DNA from: Physcomitrium patens
Lineage: Eukaryota > Streptophyta > Bryopsida > Funariales > Funariaceae
Reading direction: 5' to 3'
Assembly (NCBI RefSeq): GCF_000002425.4
Contig: NC_037266.1
Location: forward strand, 1,384,770 to 1,448,769
DNA length: 64,000 nt
Shown one piece after another: positions 37,161-50,940 of the stretch. The notes beneath the pieces were generated by a model that searched no databases, had not been told where the DNA came from, and saw nothing but the letters and a program-made list of their open reading frames with translations. The position numbers were made by a program, and so were the translations under genes. Position 1 is the stretch's first letter; every line of letters starts with the position of its first letter.

Positions 37161-39071
37161 TGTGAGGCAAAATTTCACCACTTGATGAAACCTATGCCAT
37201 ACAATAAGTCCAAGAGGTAGAATTGGAGAGCTCTTAATTGTGTAATTGTTAGATTAAATTAAATCTTTATATTAAAAATTCAATTAATTTTAGGCCTTCC
37301 AAGCAATGGTTATCAACATTAAATTAATATGTTAAATGAAATTTACTTTACAAACACAATAAAAATAATTAACTAATTTATTACTATTAATTGATCATAA
37401 GAATAAAAACTTAAGTTTGAATTAAAAGCTAAGTTAAAATTTAAGTTAAAAAAATTTACAATTAAAATTAAGATTAAAAAGTTAAGTTAAAAGTTAAAGT
37501 TAAAAGTTAAAATTAAAAGGTTAAGTAAAAAAAGTAATCGGCTTTAATTTGAATGATTCTTAGCTTGTTGCAAGGCTGACTTAAAGGCACTTTTGATCCA
37601 ACAATCCTTGTTGCAATCTAATGATCCAATCGTGAGAATTCCTCCTTTGAAGTTGAGTGATCCAAACTGCCGTGGTGACCAACCCTCTTCACTTAGAAAT
37701 TCACTAAAAATTCAGATTGTCTTTAAATTCAATAAAATTTGTGCCTTCCAGAGCTTAGCTTATAAAGCTTGATGCTCCCAAAATTTCAAATAAATCCAAT
37801 CACTAGGCACTGAGAAATGCCTTTCCAAACTCGATTGATTCAAACTGCAAAGGCAGTCGACTCCCTCAAACTCAGAAATTCACCAAAAATTTCTTCTTAC
37901 TCCAAATCAAGAAATTCTTATCTTTTTGGAAAGCTAACAACAAAATCTACAATTTTATCAAAATCTCACATTGAAAAAACATAAATTGAGTGACTGATTG
38001 AAGAAAATCCGAGGCCCTTGAAACCCTTGGGATATTTGAAAGGCCGAGGAGATATCTACCTCAATGAAACATATTTTAAAACTTAATGACCATCCTTCAC
38101 AATGAAAAATCCATACATACACAATCACAAGGTTCACAATGAGAATTAAAATCTAAATAAAATTAAGATTAGGATTTTGGCCAAATTTTGGCATGGCTCT
38201 GCCCTTCATCCAAAAGAGGAGAGAGAGAGGGCTTAGAAAATCAAGCCTCTCTTATACAATTGAGTGGAGGTTCGTAAAAAGGTGGCTACATCTCCACCCT
38301 TGATTTTTAAGATCCCTAATCTAGATCTATAGCCTTCATTCATCCAAGAGCCAATCTCGTTACCAAAGCTGATGGCTCTTGCAAGTGGTCAAGAAAGCAT
38401 TTTTTTTGTAAATCTAACTTCACTATTGTATTCAAAACACCTTTTTAAGCTAAGATCGACTACTCACATGCCTCAATCCATGCTCAATTATAATTTTCAT
38501 GGAAGTTTTTACTTACAAAGATCTTGGCAATTTTTGTGAAATTCTTCAAAATGAGAATTTCATTGCTTCTCTTGTAATTTGAAGGAGAGGTTGCTGATCT
38601 TATTTTCTCCACTCCACAAGGTAAATCCGGTGCTACCATTGCATTAAAAAGACTCCCATTAAGTAGAAGAACCACCATGCCACTTAAATTTGTCAAATTT
38701 GGAGGAAAATCCAAAATTACCATTGCTAACTTTCCTAAATGTTTTAGAGAATTATAATTCCAACTCTTAAATCATGTGAATGATCATAGATACATTCATA
38801 AGCTTTTAGTCAATCCTTATAGTAATGACTAATAACCTCTAAATTATTAAACTAAATAAGTTGCTATTCTAATTTTCTAACTTTTATCACTTTAGTCCTA
38901 ATTAATCTAATTCAAAAAATTAGACTATGATTTATACCATCAAGGGTTGTAATCCTAAAAATTCTATAAAACTAAATTCCACTTATATAAATTCTAATCT
39001 AATATGTTTAATTATCATAAAATAGAAAAATAACAAAAATTTAAATTTTAGAATATAATTGATAGCTCACA
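37161..39071. mobile_element. 1.9 kb solo LTR inside chromovirus F
   Basis: Begins TGTGAGGCAAAATTTC and ends GATAGCTCACA, giving complementary ends TGTGAG and CTCACA. It is flanked by ATGAG (37156-37160) and ATGAC (39072-39076), a near-matching target-site duplication. Integrase-region sequence of F stops at its left edge and resumes at its right edge. No protein domain is visible in 1911 bp, as expected for a long solo LTR. Its family has no other member in the window. It is the innermost layer of the nest. Confidence 0.72.
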
Positions 39072-41106
39072 ATGACATTTATTGTGTAGATGCATGGATT
39101 ATGTTATTATATGCAAACTCTGTCAATGTTAAGTTGAAAGTCCAGCTGTCTTATTGATAGTTAATAGTGGACTTCAAATATTACTCAAGAATTTGGTTGA
39201 CCTGTACCGTTTGGCCATCAGTTTGAAGGTAGAAGGCAGAAATAAGTTTGATGTCAATCTTAAAAATCTTGAAGAGTACCTTCCAAAATCTTATTACAAA
39301 TTGTGGTCTACAATCTGACACAATGTCGTTTAGTAACTCGTGGTAGTAATAGACATTGTCAATAAAGATTCTTGCCATCTCTTCACCAATAATTGACTTC
39401 TTACAAAGTATAAAATATTCAATCTTAGTTAATTGATCAACAACTATGAAGTTAGTATCAAATGAGCTTGATGGTAGAAGATTTGTAATGAAATCCATGG
39501 AGATAGATGACGATAGTTATCTTGAAATAAGAAGAGATTGAAGAAGTCCATATGATTGGTATCGAGGATTTTTTGACCTTAAACAAGTATCATATGATAG
39601 TACGAATTTCTTAATGTCCTTCTATATTTTAGGCCATCAAAATTCTTTAGACAAAAGTTCCAAGGTCTTGTTGAATCTGAAATGCCTGACTATAGGGAAG
39701 TTATGGTGTGTTTGAAGAATGCGCAAGCAAGTTGGTCCTTTAAGAATAAGCAAACATTCTTCAAAAAATAAGTCGTTGTCTTCAATCTTGAATTTAAAAG
39801 ACTCTTCAAGAAGGCTTTTTTGGCTTGTCGAGTGTTAGAAGCTTTTTCCATAGATTTGGAGGTTCTATGATCTATTACAGGAAATTTTGACTTTCAAAAT
39901 ATCTAATCTATCTGAAGATTATATTTTTTAAGCCATGAGAGTCCTAAAATAACTAGATTTGATGATAATCTAATATTATTGAATACTATTTGGCTGCTAT
40001 AATTGTTGAAGGTTATTTCTAATAGAATTGTCTTATTAGTGATGTCTCCAAAGGATAAAGGTCGACCATTTATTACTTCTATATGTATGACTTTGAATTT
40101 TTTGATCATATAGATTTTGTGTGATTTAGAAAATTCTTTGTCAACAAAACATGTAAAGGCTTTCGAATCAAGTAATGCATGATACTCTACTTGTGTAACT
40201 TCTAATTATACATGTATAGTAAAACAACGGAAAGGACTAGTAGAGAGTACATGACTTTTTTTGATTTGTGATAGTAAAGAATTCAAGTGCATGGCATCTA
40301 CTGTGGTTGGACACTCTCATTTTTTTACAAAGCTTTTAATGATGTGGCTGCACTCTTCATTCAATATGTATGTTGGTATTTCTCTAAACGATTTTCAACC
40401 TTAAGGTGAGGTTTTTCACAATATAAGTATAGGCCAAATTTATTTTGATGCTTTTTTTTCTTGCTCAAAAAGAGGTTTGAAACAAACTGCATTGATTTGC
40501 ATATCTTTTGCTTCCAAATGCTCATTAGAATTAGATGATGAAGAGGTTGCATAATAATTAGTATATATATGTGGCGTAATTGAAGAATGTTTATGTTATT
40601 GTCATTGAAATAAATAGTTATTGTACTTCACAGCTTGACTAATGGCTTCATTGAGTGTTTGAAGATTTGGCATAGACAACAATAAGTCCTTGACATTATC
40701 TTTTAATCTCCAATGAAATTGGCTCATCAACACATTTAAAGTTGAAGCAAGGTAATAAGTCGTATTTGATTTACAAAGCCACAAAAATTTGAAGAGGTAC
40801 CATTGAACTTTTTTAGAAGGTTGATTCTTGGTTCTTTTGTTGTTATTGTTGTCAGATCATTGCCTTGAATAGATACACCTCCCATGTTTGTTGAAGTAGA
40901 TATAATTGTTTGAGAATTTGAAACTCTATTACCATTTGATGTGGTGGTTGATGCACTTCGGCTCTTTGACAATTATATATGGTCATATATAATTCTTCAT
41001 TCTACTTTAAGAGAGTCTTTGTCCCGATCCTTAATGCTTTAAGAACATTAATAATAGAATCTAATTTGTTCTCTTTGTAGTTTGTCATATTAATTTTTTT
41101 ACCTTT

Positions 41107-41503
41107 TGCTATAAAAAAATAAAGAAACATACACATTTAAAGAAAAAAATTTGATCTATAGTATAAAAAAATAATCCAAAAGAACATTAAAAAAAGAATA
41201 ATATTAGTCTAGGAGAGGGTAATCCGATTCTTATATATACTAGGTCTTAAGAAGTTTTTTGAGAAGTTTCCATAAGGCTTAGGAACCAAGCAAGCTTAAG
41301 CTCCTTCTTCGGCAACTTCCTAAATCATCTAAAGCTTCTTAGAACTTTCTAGAATCTCTTATGATCTTCTAGAACTTTCTTAAAATCTATTAGAATCTTT
41401 TAGAAGCTTCTTAGAATCTATAAGAATCTTTTAGAATCTTCTTAAAATCTTCTAGAACCTCTTAGAATCTTTTCGAATCTTCTTTAGCTTTATGTCCGTG
41501 ACA
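41107..41503 (-). repeat. 5' LTR of chromovirus F
   Basis: About 397 bp, ending GTCCGTGACA at 41503, followed at once by ACATC and then resumed Copia D gag sequence. The left end is approximate. Confidence 0.82.
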
Positions 41504-41963
41504 ACATCTATGAGAGTAGAAACCTTGCCAATATTCTCTAGACAAGGAGGAAGTTCTTAATGGTAAAGATAGAAGAAAGGAATGACCTCAAGACTCATGT
41601 CAATATGATAAAAGTACAAAAAAATCATCTAGCACTTGTTGAAAAATGATCTGATGATAAGAACATTATATTGACATTGCTTATGAACCTTTCAAAGTCT
41701 TAAAACTATCTTATTGTGGCATTGGATTCTATCAAAATGAATGAGCTTATTATGAATTATGTTACATCAAGGCTTATCTACGAGGTGATCAAGAGAAAAA
41801 AAAATGAGCTTCAAATTAATGATTTAGCTCTATTTTCAAGATAAGATAAATGTAGCTATTTTTAACAATGTGATAATTCAAAAAAAATTATAAAAAATTA
41901 CTATATTTATAAAAAACCAAGTCACTTTGCTAAAAATTACTACAAAATTCTAGCAATCAAAGT

Positions 41964-42302
41964 TATTGAAGATCAACAAGTACTTGCTTAGTTACAACTA
42001 CATAGAGATTAAGCATAATATGTTGCTAATAGTCAAAAGGTAGCAAAGAGTTAAAGTAAGTTATTGTGGTGGCACCAAATATTTGTAGGTGGCGGCTAGG
42101 TTAAGAAAGAACTTAGGATTTAGATGGATGAAGTAAAAATGATGTAATATCAAAAGGATGGAAGTTACCTCGTTGGTTAACAAACCACCACCTATAAATA
42201 AAGAGTGTTGGAAATAAGGGTCATCTTTCTCCATACTTCTCTTAAACTACAATACTTGCTGATGCTAAGTATTTGTAGCTTTTAGATTTCTTTTCTTTAA
42301 TA
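41964..42302 (+). repeat. 5' LTR of Copia C
   Basis: Opens TATTGAAGATCAACAAG and ends CTTTAATA before the primer site AGATATGGGCCCAC. It pairs with 45969-46308. Confidence 0.9.
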
Positions 42303-45300
42303 AGATATGGGCCCACTCACATTTGCTTGAGTATTTTTTGAAGTTCTTTGAAGTGGTTTTGTAAGTGTGGAGTAGATCAAGTTGTTGATGCTGATGTTAG
42401 GCTTTAGAAATACCTAACTTTTTGATTCAGATGTAGATCTAAATCTTGGTTTGCTCTTACTTGTGGTTAAGAACATTTTGGTGTTGGTGTTTGGTTTTAT
42501 TCACTTAATGGCAAAGTTTGCATTGTGCTATTGCTGAGATAGATCTATGATGATCTAACTTAATAGTTTCATGTCCTAAAGTTTTTGATTGTACTTAGAA
42601 GGCCTCTTATGGTATATAGAGGTGATTTGTGAGCATAAGAGAGATATTAGATTGGTAAATCAGATTTTAGACACTTAGATAAGTCATCAGACTTATGAAA
42701 AGACTTAGAAGTGAAGTTGAGAATGTTTTTGAGAGTAAAAATACTAGTTTGTTCACAAAAAAGGATTCTATGATTCTAAGGCGGCAAAACATTCTTGCTG
42801 ATTTTGAGAGCATTAGGACTTCTTTTCACAATCTTTTTTGATACAACTCTTCCTTAGACATGGCTTCAAGTGAGGGTGAAGGATTGAGAGTTATTGAAAA
42901 GTCTAGAGGTGAGAATTTTTACCATTGGAAGATAAAAATAGAATTTTTGTTGGCATCTTTGGATCTTTGGGATATAGTAGATGAAAGTGAAGAGGCTCCT
43001 AGCAAAGATGTTGATATGAAGGAGAAGAAAGAATTCAAACGTTGTGAAAAGAAGACTTTTGGATTGATTGCAATCAATGTGGATGAAGCCAACTTCTCCC
43101 AAATTATCTCTTATAAAAGACCAGCGGAAGCATGGAAGACTCTTTGCAACATCTATGAGAGTAAAAACTTATCCAACATCATCTATATAACGAGAAAGTT
43201 CTTTACTTACAAGATGGAAGAAAGTGAAGACCTCATGGCTCATGTCAATAAAGTAAAGGCACTTGCAAACCAACTAGCAATTGTTGACAAGTCTTTAGAA
43301 GAAAGTGATATTATCATGACCTTGCTAATGAGCCTTTCCGAATCCAACAACTACCTTATTATGGCTTTGGAGTCCATCAAGCTAAAAGAGCTTACAATGG
43401 ACTATGTGACGGCAAGACTTGTCTATGAAGTAACCAAGAAGAAAGAAAAGGAGCCCCAAAGTAAAGATTCAGTGCTCTATTCACATCAAGGCAAGGAAAA
43501 CTATTCAAATCAACGAGGTAATGTCAAATCTTGCTTCATTTGTGGCAAAGTAGGCCTTTTAGTGGAAATTGCTACAAAAGCAAAAAGATGGAGAAGGACA
43601 ATGCCAATAATGTGCAAGATGAGTTTGGAGGATAAGATTATGTATTCATGGTAATAAATGGAACCTTTATAATTGCTATGTCAAGATGGATTGTGGATTC
43701 AGATTGTTCCAAGCATATGACATCTTAGAAGTGTTCATTTTATACTTATGAGGATATTCTAGCATCAAAGGTGGTGTTGGCAGTTAGTGGTACATATAAA
43801 GCCATTGGAATTGGCTCTATTATGGTGGAGGTGGTTGTGAATGGACAAACCAATAGGATGAGACTCAAAAACGTCCTTCATGAGCCTAAGATGAAGCAAA
43901 ACCTACTTTCGATGAGTAAACTTGTAATGGAAGGTTTTAAAGTTTAATTTGACATGAATGGATGTTTTGTAAGAACATTAAGTAGAGACAAGGTCTTCAA
44001 AGGCTTGAAAGAAGGAAATTTGTACTACCTCATTTGTAAAAAGGTGATGGAGTGGAGGTAGCCGCATTTGCTGAGTTTACATCAAACCAAGACAAGTTGA
44101 ATATATGACATCATCACCTTGGCCATTTGAATGTGAAGAGTGTGAGAGAACTCAAGACTATGGTAAGTGGCTTAGATCTTGGCAATACAAGCGATAATGC
44201 AAAACAACTTGCATGTGAATGATGCATACAAGGTAAACAACAAAGGGCCTCATTTCCAAAGAATGTAGCAATACGTGCTACTAAGTTGCTGAAGATTGTC
44301 CATTCGGATGTATGTGGACCTATGAAGAACAGAAGTATTGGAGGATCAAGGTATTTTCTCACTTTCATTAATGATTATTCAAGAAGGATTTGGATCTATA
44401 TTTTAAAAGCAAAGAGTGAATGCTTTTGGAGGTTTAAGGACTTTAAAGTACTTGTTGAGAAACAAAGTGAATGTAAGATCAAGGTACTATGTACGAACAA
44501 TGGAGGGTAGTACATGTTTAAGTAATTTGATATTTTTTTGAAGAATGAAGGAATTGCTAGACAAACCACAACTCCATACACTCCACAACAAAATGGTCTT
44601 GCTGAAAGGACAAATTGAACCATTGTAGAAATGGTAAGGAGCATGCTTCATGCTCAAAATCTTAGCTATGAGTTTTAGGTGGAAGCTGTGGTGAATACTG
44701 TGTATACAAAAAATAGATGTCCAACAAATGCTCTTGCATCAATGACACCACAAGAAACTTGGAGTGAGAGACAACCTTGCATTTTCTATATGAGGACCTT
44801 TGATTGCATTGCATATGCAAAAACACCAGATTGTATGAAGTCCAAACTCGATGCAAATGGTACAAAGTGTGTGTTTCTTGGTTATTGTGAAGGTACTAAA
44901 GTATATAGGCTAATGTACTTGGAAACCAAGAAGATCATCAAAAGTTGTGATTTTGAGTTTATGGAGCATAAGAGTGCTTGTGAGTACTTAAAGATGTGTC
45001 AAAGTGAGAGTATTAGTGTGTTTGTGGATACATCTTTGAATTCAGCAAAGATACAAGAAGATGAAGATAATGAAGATGATGAAGATGAAAAGCCAAAGAA
45101 GGTTGAAAAGATGAAGGCTCTTATAATTGCTAGGAGCAGTAATGAAAGAAATAAAGATGTTGAAGATTGGCATGATGATAATGATGAAGAGCACCAACCA
45201 TTGAGTAAGAAACGACAAGGTTTAAGAGAGAAGAAGATTGATAGAGTGCAACAAGGTGAATGTTCTTCTACAAGTAAAAGGAGATATCCTTTGAAAGAAA

Positions 45301-45968
45301 GAAGACAACATGGGGAATGGTTGAAGGATCACATCTTCTCTCAAGTAAGTGAAGAACATGCAAATGTTGATCTTCTTGCTGATCCATTATCTTTGTATGA
45401 TGCTATGAAGTGTTAAGATACAATTAAGTAAGAGAAGGCTATGGAAGAAGAGTACCAATCTCTTATGGACAATGGTACATAAGAATTGGCACCTCTTCTA
45501 GCAAATCAATCTAGTGTTGGTTTTAAGTGGGTATTTAAGATTAAAATTAGATGCAATGGATGTGGTGGTAAGACACAAGGTAAGATTAGTTGCTAAAGGA
45601 TATTCACAAATTGTTGGAATTGCAAGAGACAACCTACCATTGCAAGATCAAGAATGGAAGCATGATGGATAAGACAACTCTTAGAAGACATTGGTCTAGT
45701 GCAATTAGAAGCAACTCTAATTATGTGTGAAAATCAAGGATGTCTTACATTTATCAAGAATCCAAAATACTACTCAAGGACCAAACACATTGATGTTCAA
45801 AATCATTTCATATGAAAGAAGATTGAAGGTGGAATAATATGTATGAAGTATTGTGCTACAAATGACATGCTTACTGATGTGCTTACAAAGGAATTAATTA
45901 AGGAAAGACATGATGACTTGATTTAAAAATTAGGAATAAAAGATTTTTAAAAATTAGCAAAGTAAGAG

Positions 45969-46308
45969 TATTGAAGATCAACAAGTACTTACTTAGTTAC
46001 AACCACATAGAGATTAAGCACAGTATGTTACTAATAGTCAAAAGGTAGCAAAGAGTTAAAATAAGTTATTTTCATGGCATCAAGGGTTTGTAGGTGGCGG
46101 CTAGGTTAAGAAAGAATCTAGGATTTAGATAGATGAATTAAAAATGGATGTAATATCAAAAGGATGGAAGTTGCCTTGTTGATTAGCAAACCACCACCTA
46201 TAAGTAAAAAGTGGTGGAAGTAAGAATTATCTTTCTCCATACTTCTCTTAGACTACAATACTTGCTAATGCTAAGTATTTGTAGTTTTTAGACTTCTTTT
46301 CTTCAATA
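45969..46308 (+). repeat. 3' LTR of Copia C
   Basis: Opens TATTGAAGATCAACAAG and ends CTTCAATA. It is followed by AAAGT and then by resumed pol sequence of Copia D, which proves the insertion. Confidence 0.9.
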
Positions 46309-46818
46309 AAAGTTTGGTTGAAAGACAAAAGCATAGTACAAGCCATTAGAATTGGATCTATTATTGTGAAAATTATTGTAAAGGATCAAATCAAGAGAAT
46401 CAAGTTGAAAGAGGTCTTACATGTACCAAAGATGAAGAAAAACTTCTTTTTTGTGAGCAAACGTATATCTCATTGTTGTAAGGTTTAATTTGATAAGAAT
46501 AGTCATTTTGTGAAGATATTAGATGGATAACCTGTTGCCAAAGGCTTTAAAGATGGCAACCTCTACTTCATCAATTGTAAGAAGGTGAATGAAGTAGAAG
46601 TAGCAATATTTTTTGATTTTCCACAAAATCAAGATAAATTTGAAATTTGGCATCAATGACTTAGTCATTTGAATACCAAAAGTATGAAAGAGCTGCAATC
46701 TATGGTAAGTGGCTTAAATCTTGATCAATTCAACCATAATACCTTGATACTTGCTTGTAAAGGATGTATACAAGGCAAACAACAAAGAGCTTTATTTTGA
46801 AAAGGAATTGCAACATGT

Positions 46819-47957
46819 TGTTGTATTATAAATACTTATAATATGTAAAAATTAGTTAAAATATATTATATTTTATTAAATCTAGATGTGTTTTAGAATA
46901 ACTAGTAGATTAAATTAAAAACAGTGATATAATTAACTTTACTTTGATTTTTTTACTTATTTTGATTTTGGCATTAAAAATAATATACGGCCTAAATGTT
47001 TAGTATGAAGCCTTGGAAGAATATAGAAGCCTAAGAATGAAAATCTAAACTAGTAGGAAGCTAATTAGTAAGGATGAAAGCAAGGCATGGTTGGATTAAG
47101 GCAAGAAATGAGGAACTTTATCTCTATTAATTGAATACCATATCCAATGGACTTTGAGGAGGCTACTTGCAACCTTAATAAGGATTTTGGCAACTTTAAA
47201 GAAGGAATTTGGGATTTAGAAGCTTAAATTATAAAATTTAGGATTTGGGCTACAATTTATGTACATAAATTAGAAGATTTGGAATTAAGGTAAAAAAGAT
47301 ATAGTCATATGAAATTAAGTTATTAATTTAAGATATACTATTATTCTTTTGAAGATACAAGGAATTTTAAGATAGTTTTTGAAGATAGGAAGATGGAACT
47401 AGAATAGCAATTTTAAGGCCTATATCTTTCATGAAAGAATTATTGCTTTTAGAATTCATATAAAAGAGCTATAAGGAATTGAAAGTAGCGCTTCCAAATC
47501 AAAGGCAATAAGTAAGGAGGTTTGTTTATAGTAATGGTTGGAGCCATAATTTGTATTTTTGGATAAATTTTTGGCTCAAACTTTTTGAAGAAAATAAAAT
47601 TTTGTATTAAGATGCTATACATATAAATTTCGAGGCATTTGAACTTATATTTTGTGAGATATGAAGAAAGTTGCACATAGGTATATAAAGACAAGGATTT
47701 AAAACAACTATTAGGATTTTTATGATATCTCAAGATCCGCAACAAATTTGTAATTAAAATTTATTATAGAGATTAATAAAAATACATCAGTATCTCTATA
47801 AAATTTGAATTTGTTTGGACGGTCAAATTAGGAGATATGAGGTATTGAAGTTCAAGAAAATTTTTACATAAGGATATACAAGGTTTTAGAGGATTTTATC
47901 ATATTTTGGATGTTGTTGGTTACTTGAGTCTTATGTATTTAGTGTAATTGCTCAAAA

Positions 47958-48001
<44 letters not shown>

Positions 48002-48092
48002 TAAGGCTTCTTTTATTTTGAAGCTTGATTAAAAAATTAGTGATAGCTACAAGCCCATCATTTTTTTGAGGCAAATTCTCTCTATCTCAATA
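46819..48092 (+). mobile_element. Solo LTR of the E family, inserted in Copia D
   Basis: A 1274 bp segment whose reverse complement matches both LTRs of element E along their shared length. It opens TGTTGTATTATAAATAC and ends CTCTCTATCTCAATA. The flanks ACATG (46813-46817) and ATATG (48093-48097) look like a target-site duplication differing at one base. Copia D integrase-side sequence breaks at its left edge and continues at its right edge. It is oriented opposite to the surrounding E. Being complete, it defines the full LTR length of the family. It contains an AT run at 47961-47997. Confidence 0.85.
47961..47997. repeat. (AT)n microsatellite
   Basis: About 37 bp of AT dinucleotides within the E-family solo LTR. 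The corresponding place in the 5' LTR of E (near 53322-53332) has only a short TATATATA, so the run expanded after insertion. Confidence 0.93.
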
Positions 48093-50940
48093 ATATGCTA
48101 CCAAATTGTTGGAGATTATACATTCTGATGTTTGTAGACCAATGAAGATACCATCAATTAGAAGAGCAAGGTACTTTGTCACATTTATTGATGATTTTTC
48201 AAGAAAAGTGTGGATTTATATTATTAAAGCTAAGAGTGAATGATTCTCAAGGTTTAAGGAATTTAAGGCTCTTGTAAAAAAATAATATTAGTACAAGTTC
48301 AAAGTATTGTACATGGATAATAGAAGTGAGTATATGTCAAAATATTTTGATGAATTCTTAAAGATTTAAGGTATTTGCAAGACAATCTTCTACTCTCTAT
48401 ACTCTACAACAAAATAGAGTTGTTGAAAGAATAAATCACATTGTTAAGGAGATGATAAAGAATATGCTTTATATACAAAATCATAGACATGAATATTTGG
48501 CGGAAGTAGTAGTAAATGCAATGTATACAAGGAATAAATGTCCAACAACTGCACTTATATCAATGATTCTACAAGAAGCTTAAGGTGGCAAAAAACCTTA
48601 TGTTTCATAAATGAGTATTTTTGGATGTATTGCTTTTGTTAAACTACTAGACTATATAAAATGTCAACTTGATGCAAAAGATACAAAATGTGTGTTTATT
48701 AGATATTGTGAAGGTATCAAGGTATATAGGCTTATGTATTGTGCACAAAACTTGGGACATGAGTATTGGACAAAAGTAGTGATAAATATAGCGTATACAA
48801 GAAGTATGTGCCTAGAAGTGCACTCACATCAATGACTCCACAAGAAGCTTGGAGTGGCAAAAAACCTTGTATTTTACTTATGAGGATTTTTGAATGCATT
48901 ACCAATGTAAATGTATTAGATTGTATGAGGTCCAAACTTGATGTAAAAGGTATAAAATATCTCTTTGTTGGATATTATGAAGGTACGAGGATATATAAGC
49001 TTAAATATTTAGAAATCAAGAAGATCATCAAGAATTATGATGTAGAATTTTTAGAGCATAAGAATGCTTATGAATACTCAAAGGTGTGTCGAAGTAAAAG
49101 TAATGGTGTGTTTGTGGACACATCTTCAATTTCAACAAAAGAAAAAGAAGAAGATAATGACATTGATGATAGTAAAAATTCAAATCAAGATGAAGAATCA
49201 AAGAAGGTAGACCATAGTACGCCTATAATTGCTAAAACCAACAATAAAAATAATAAAGATAATGATGATGATGATGATGATGAAGAGTATTAACTTTTAA
49301 ATATGAAGAATTAAGAATTAAAAAATAAGATGCTTCCAAGAAATCTTGGAGTGAAAGAAGGTGAAGCTTCATCAAGTGAAAGGAGGTATCTTTTGAAAAA
49401 TAAAAAACAACTTAGTGCATGGTGGAAGCACTACATCTTTTCTCAAATAAGTGAAGAACATGCTAATATTATATTCTTTATTAATCAATTTAATTTGTGT
49501 AATGCAATGAAGTCCATTGATACTATGAAGTAAGAGAATACCATAAAAAAAGACTACAAATTATTCATAGATCATTATCTATGAAACATGGAAATTGACT
49601 CAACTTTCTCTAAATCAATCTTCAATTGGTTGTAAGTCGGTGTTTAGAACCAAAAAGGATATGATAGGTAATATTTTGAGATATAATTATAGATTCATTT
49701 CTAAAAGATATTCACAAGTTGCTGGAATTGATTTCAATGAGACATTTACTCTCATGGAAAAATTCACTACTATTAGAACTTTTGTTATAATTGAGATAAG
49801 AATAGACTTAGAGATGCATCAAATGGATGTAAAGATGGTTCTCTTAAATGAAAATCTAAAAGAAGATATCTATATGGAGAAACCTCAAGGATTTGTAGAA
49901 GGTAAAGAACATCTTGTTTATAAGTTGAAGAAAGCCTTATATGAGTTCAAGCAATTTTGAAAGGCATGGTATCAATATATTAATACATTTTTTGTGAATG
50001 AAGGATTTTTAAAGAAAGAATGTGATTATTCCTTATATATGATACAATCAAATGAGTTCATATTGATTGCCATCCTTTATATTGATGATTTAATCATCTT
50101 AACTAATATTGTAAAGATGATGGATTGGTTGGAGATAAAGTTAAAAAAGAAGTATGAGATAAGTGATTTGAAAGAGCTTCACTACTATTTAGAAGTGGAA
50201 TTTGTTAGAAATTGTGTTGAGAAGACCATTACAATAAGCTAAAGTAATTATATTGAAGAAGTATTGTAACGATTCAACATGAAAGAGTATAAGCCTATTA
50301 AAACACCTTTGGAGGCTAATTTAAAGTTGATGAAGCTCACGGATGAAGAATTTGCTGAAGTTAAAAGTAAAATATAAGGTGTTCTATACAAGGTAGTAAT
50401 GGATTCACTTATATATGCAATGGTTGGCACAAAGATGGATCTTGCATATGCGGTGATTTTTGTGAGCCAATACATGTGAAAGGCTTGACCAATCCATTAG
50501 GCAACCATCGAAAGGATCATGAGGTATTTAAAAGGCACTTTGCATTTCAAATTGTGCCTTTGAGGTGATAATATTACTTTGCATGGTTATTGGGTTAAAT
50601 ATGCAAATAATAAAAGTTCAATAATAGGATATATTTTCTTTATTAAGGTGAGATATTTTGTGGAAATGGAAGAGACAACCAAAAATTTTAAGATTAGTAA
50701 TAGAAGCCAAGTACATGGTAGCAATTCATATTGTAATGGAGGTAATATGGCTAAGACAACTTTTGGAAGACATTGGAGTATTGCAAATGAAAGCAATTCC
50801 AATGGAATGTGATAATCAAAGATGTCTTGCATTTGTAAAGAATCCAAAATATCATTAACAAAGGCATTAGTAAAGGATAGACATCACATGTTGATAAAGG
50901 CATTAAGATTGAAAGCCTTTGGCTAATATCAAAGTGAGAG

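Larger units (their letters stand above)
35536..41503 (-). mobile_element. LTR/Gypsy chromovirus F, inserted in Copia D
   Basis: A perfect 5 bp target-site duplication, ACATC, lies at 35531-35535 and 41504-41508. LTRs are at 35536-35938 (3', next to a purine tract on the minus strand) and about 41107-41503 (5'). On the minus strand the order is gag (about 40970-40360, with a knuckle remnant), protease near 40110-39900, and integrase near 39680-39100 (DFITNL near 39490), with the integrase tail and chromodomain region continuing at about 37160-36540. The integrase part is split by the solo LTR at 37161-39071. The polymerase region is poorly represented for a full element. It is strongly decayed, with dozens of breaks. 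It resembles B in the order of its 3' end and its purine tract. Confidence 0.88.
41964..46308 (+). mobile_element. LTR/Copia element C, inserted in Copia D
   Basis: A perfect 5 bp target-site duplication, AAAGT (41959-41963 and 46309-46313), and paired LTRs of about 340 bp (41964-42302 and 45969-46308), roughly 90% alike by eye. A primer site is at 42303-42316. Gag starts at 42860 with MASSEGEGLRVIEKSRGENF and runs through a long open stretch to a zinc knuckle near 43535 (CFICGK). Protease follows near 43690, pre-integrase near 44110, and integrase near 44290-44660, continuing to an acidic and basic linker near 45050-45400. RNase H-like sequence precedes the 3' LTR. At 4.3 kb it is shorter than a complete relative should be. 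It is broken at about ten places and is younger than D. Confidence 0.92.

Noticed and set aside
38484-38723. 79-residue minus-strand open frame
   Set aside because: It lies inside the 1.9 kb solo LTR and has no recognisable motif.
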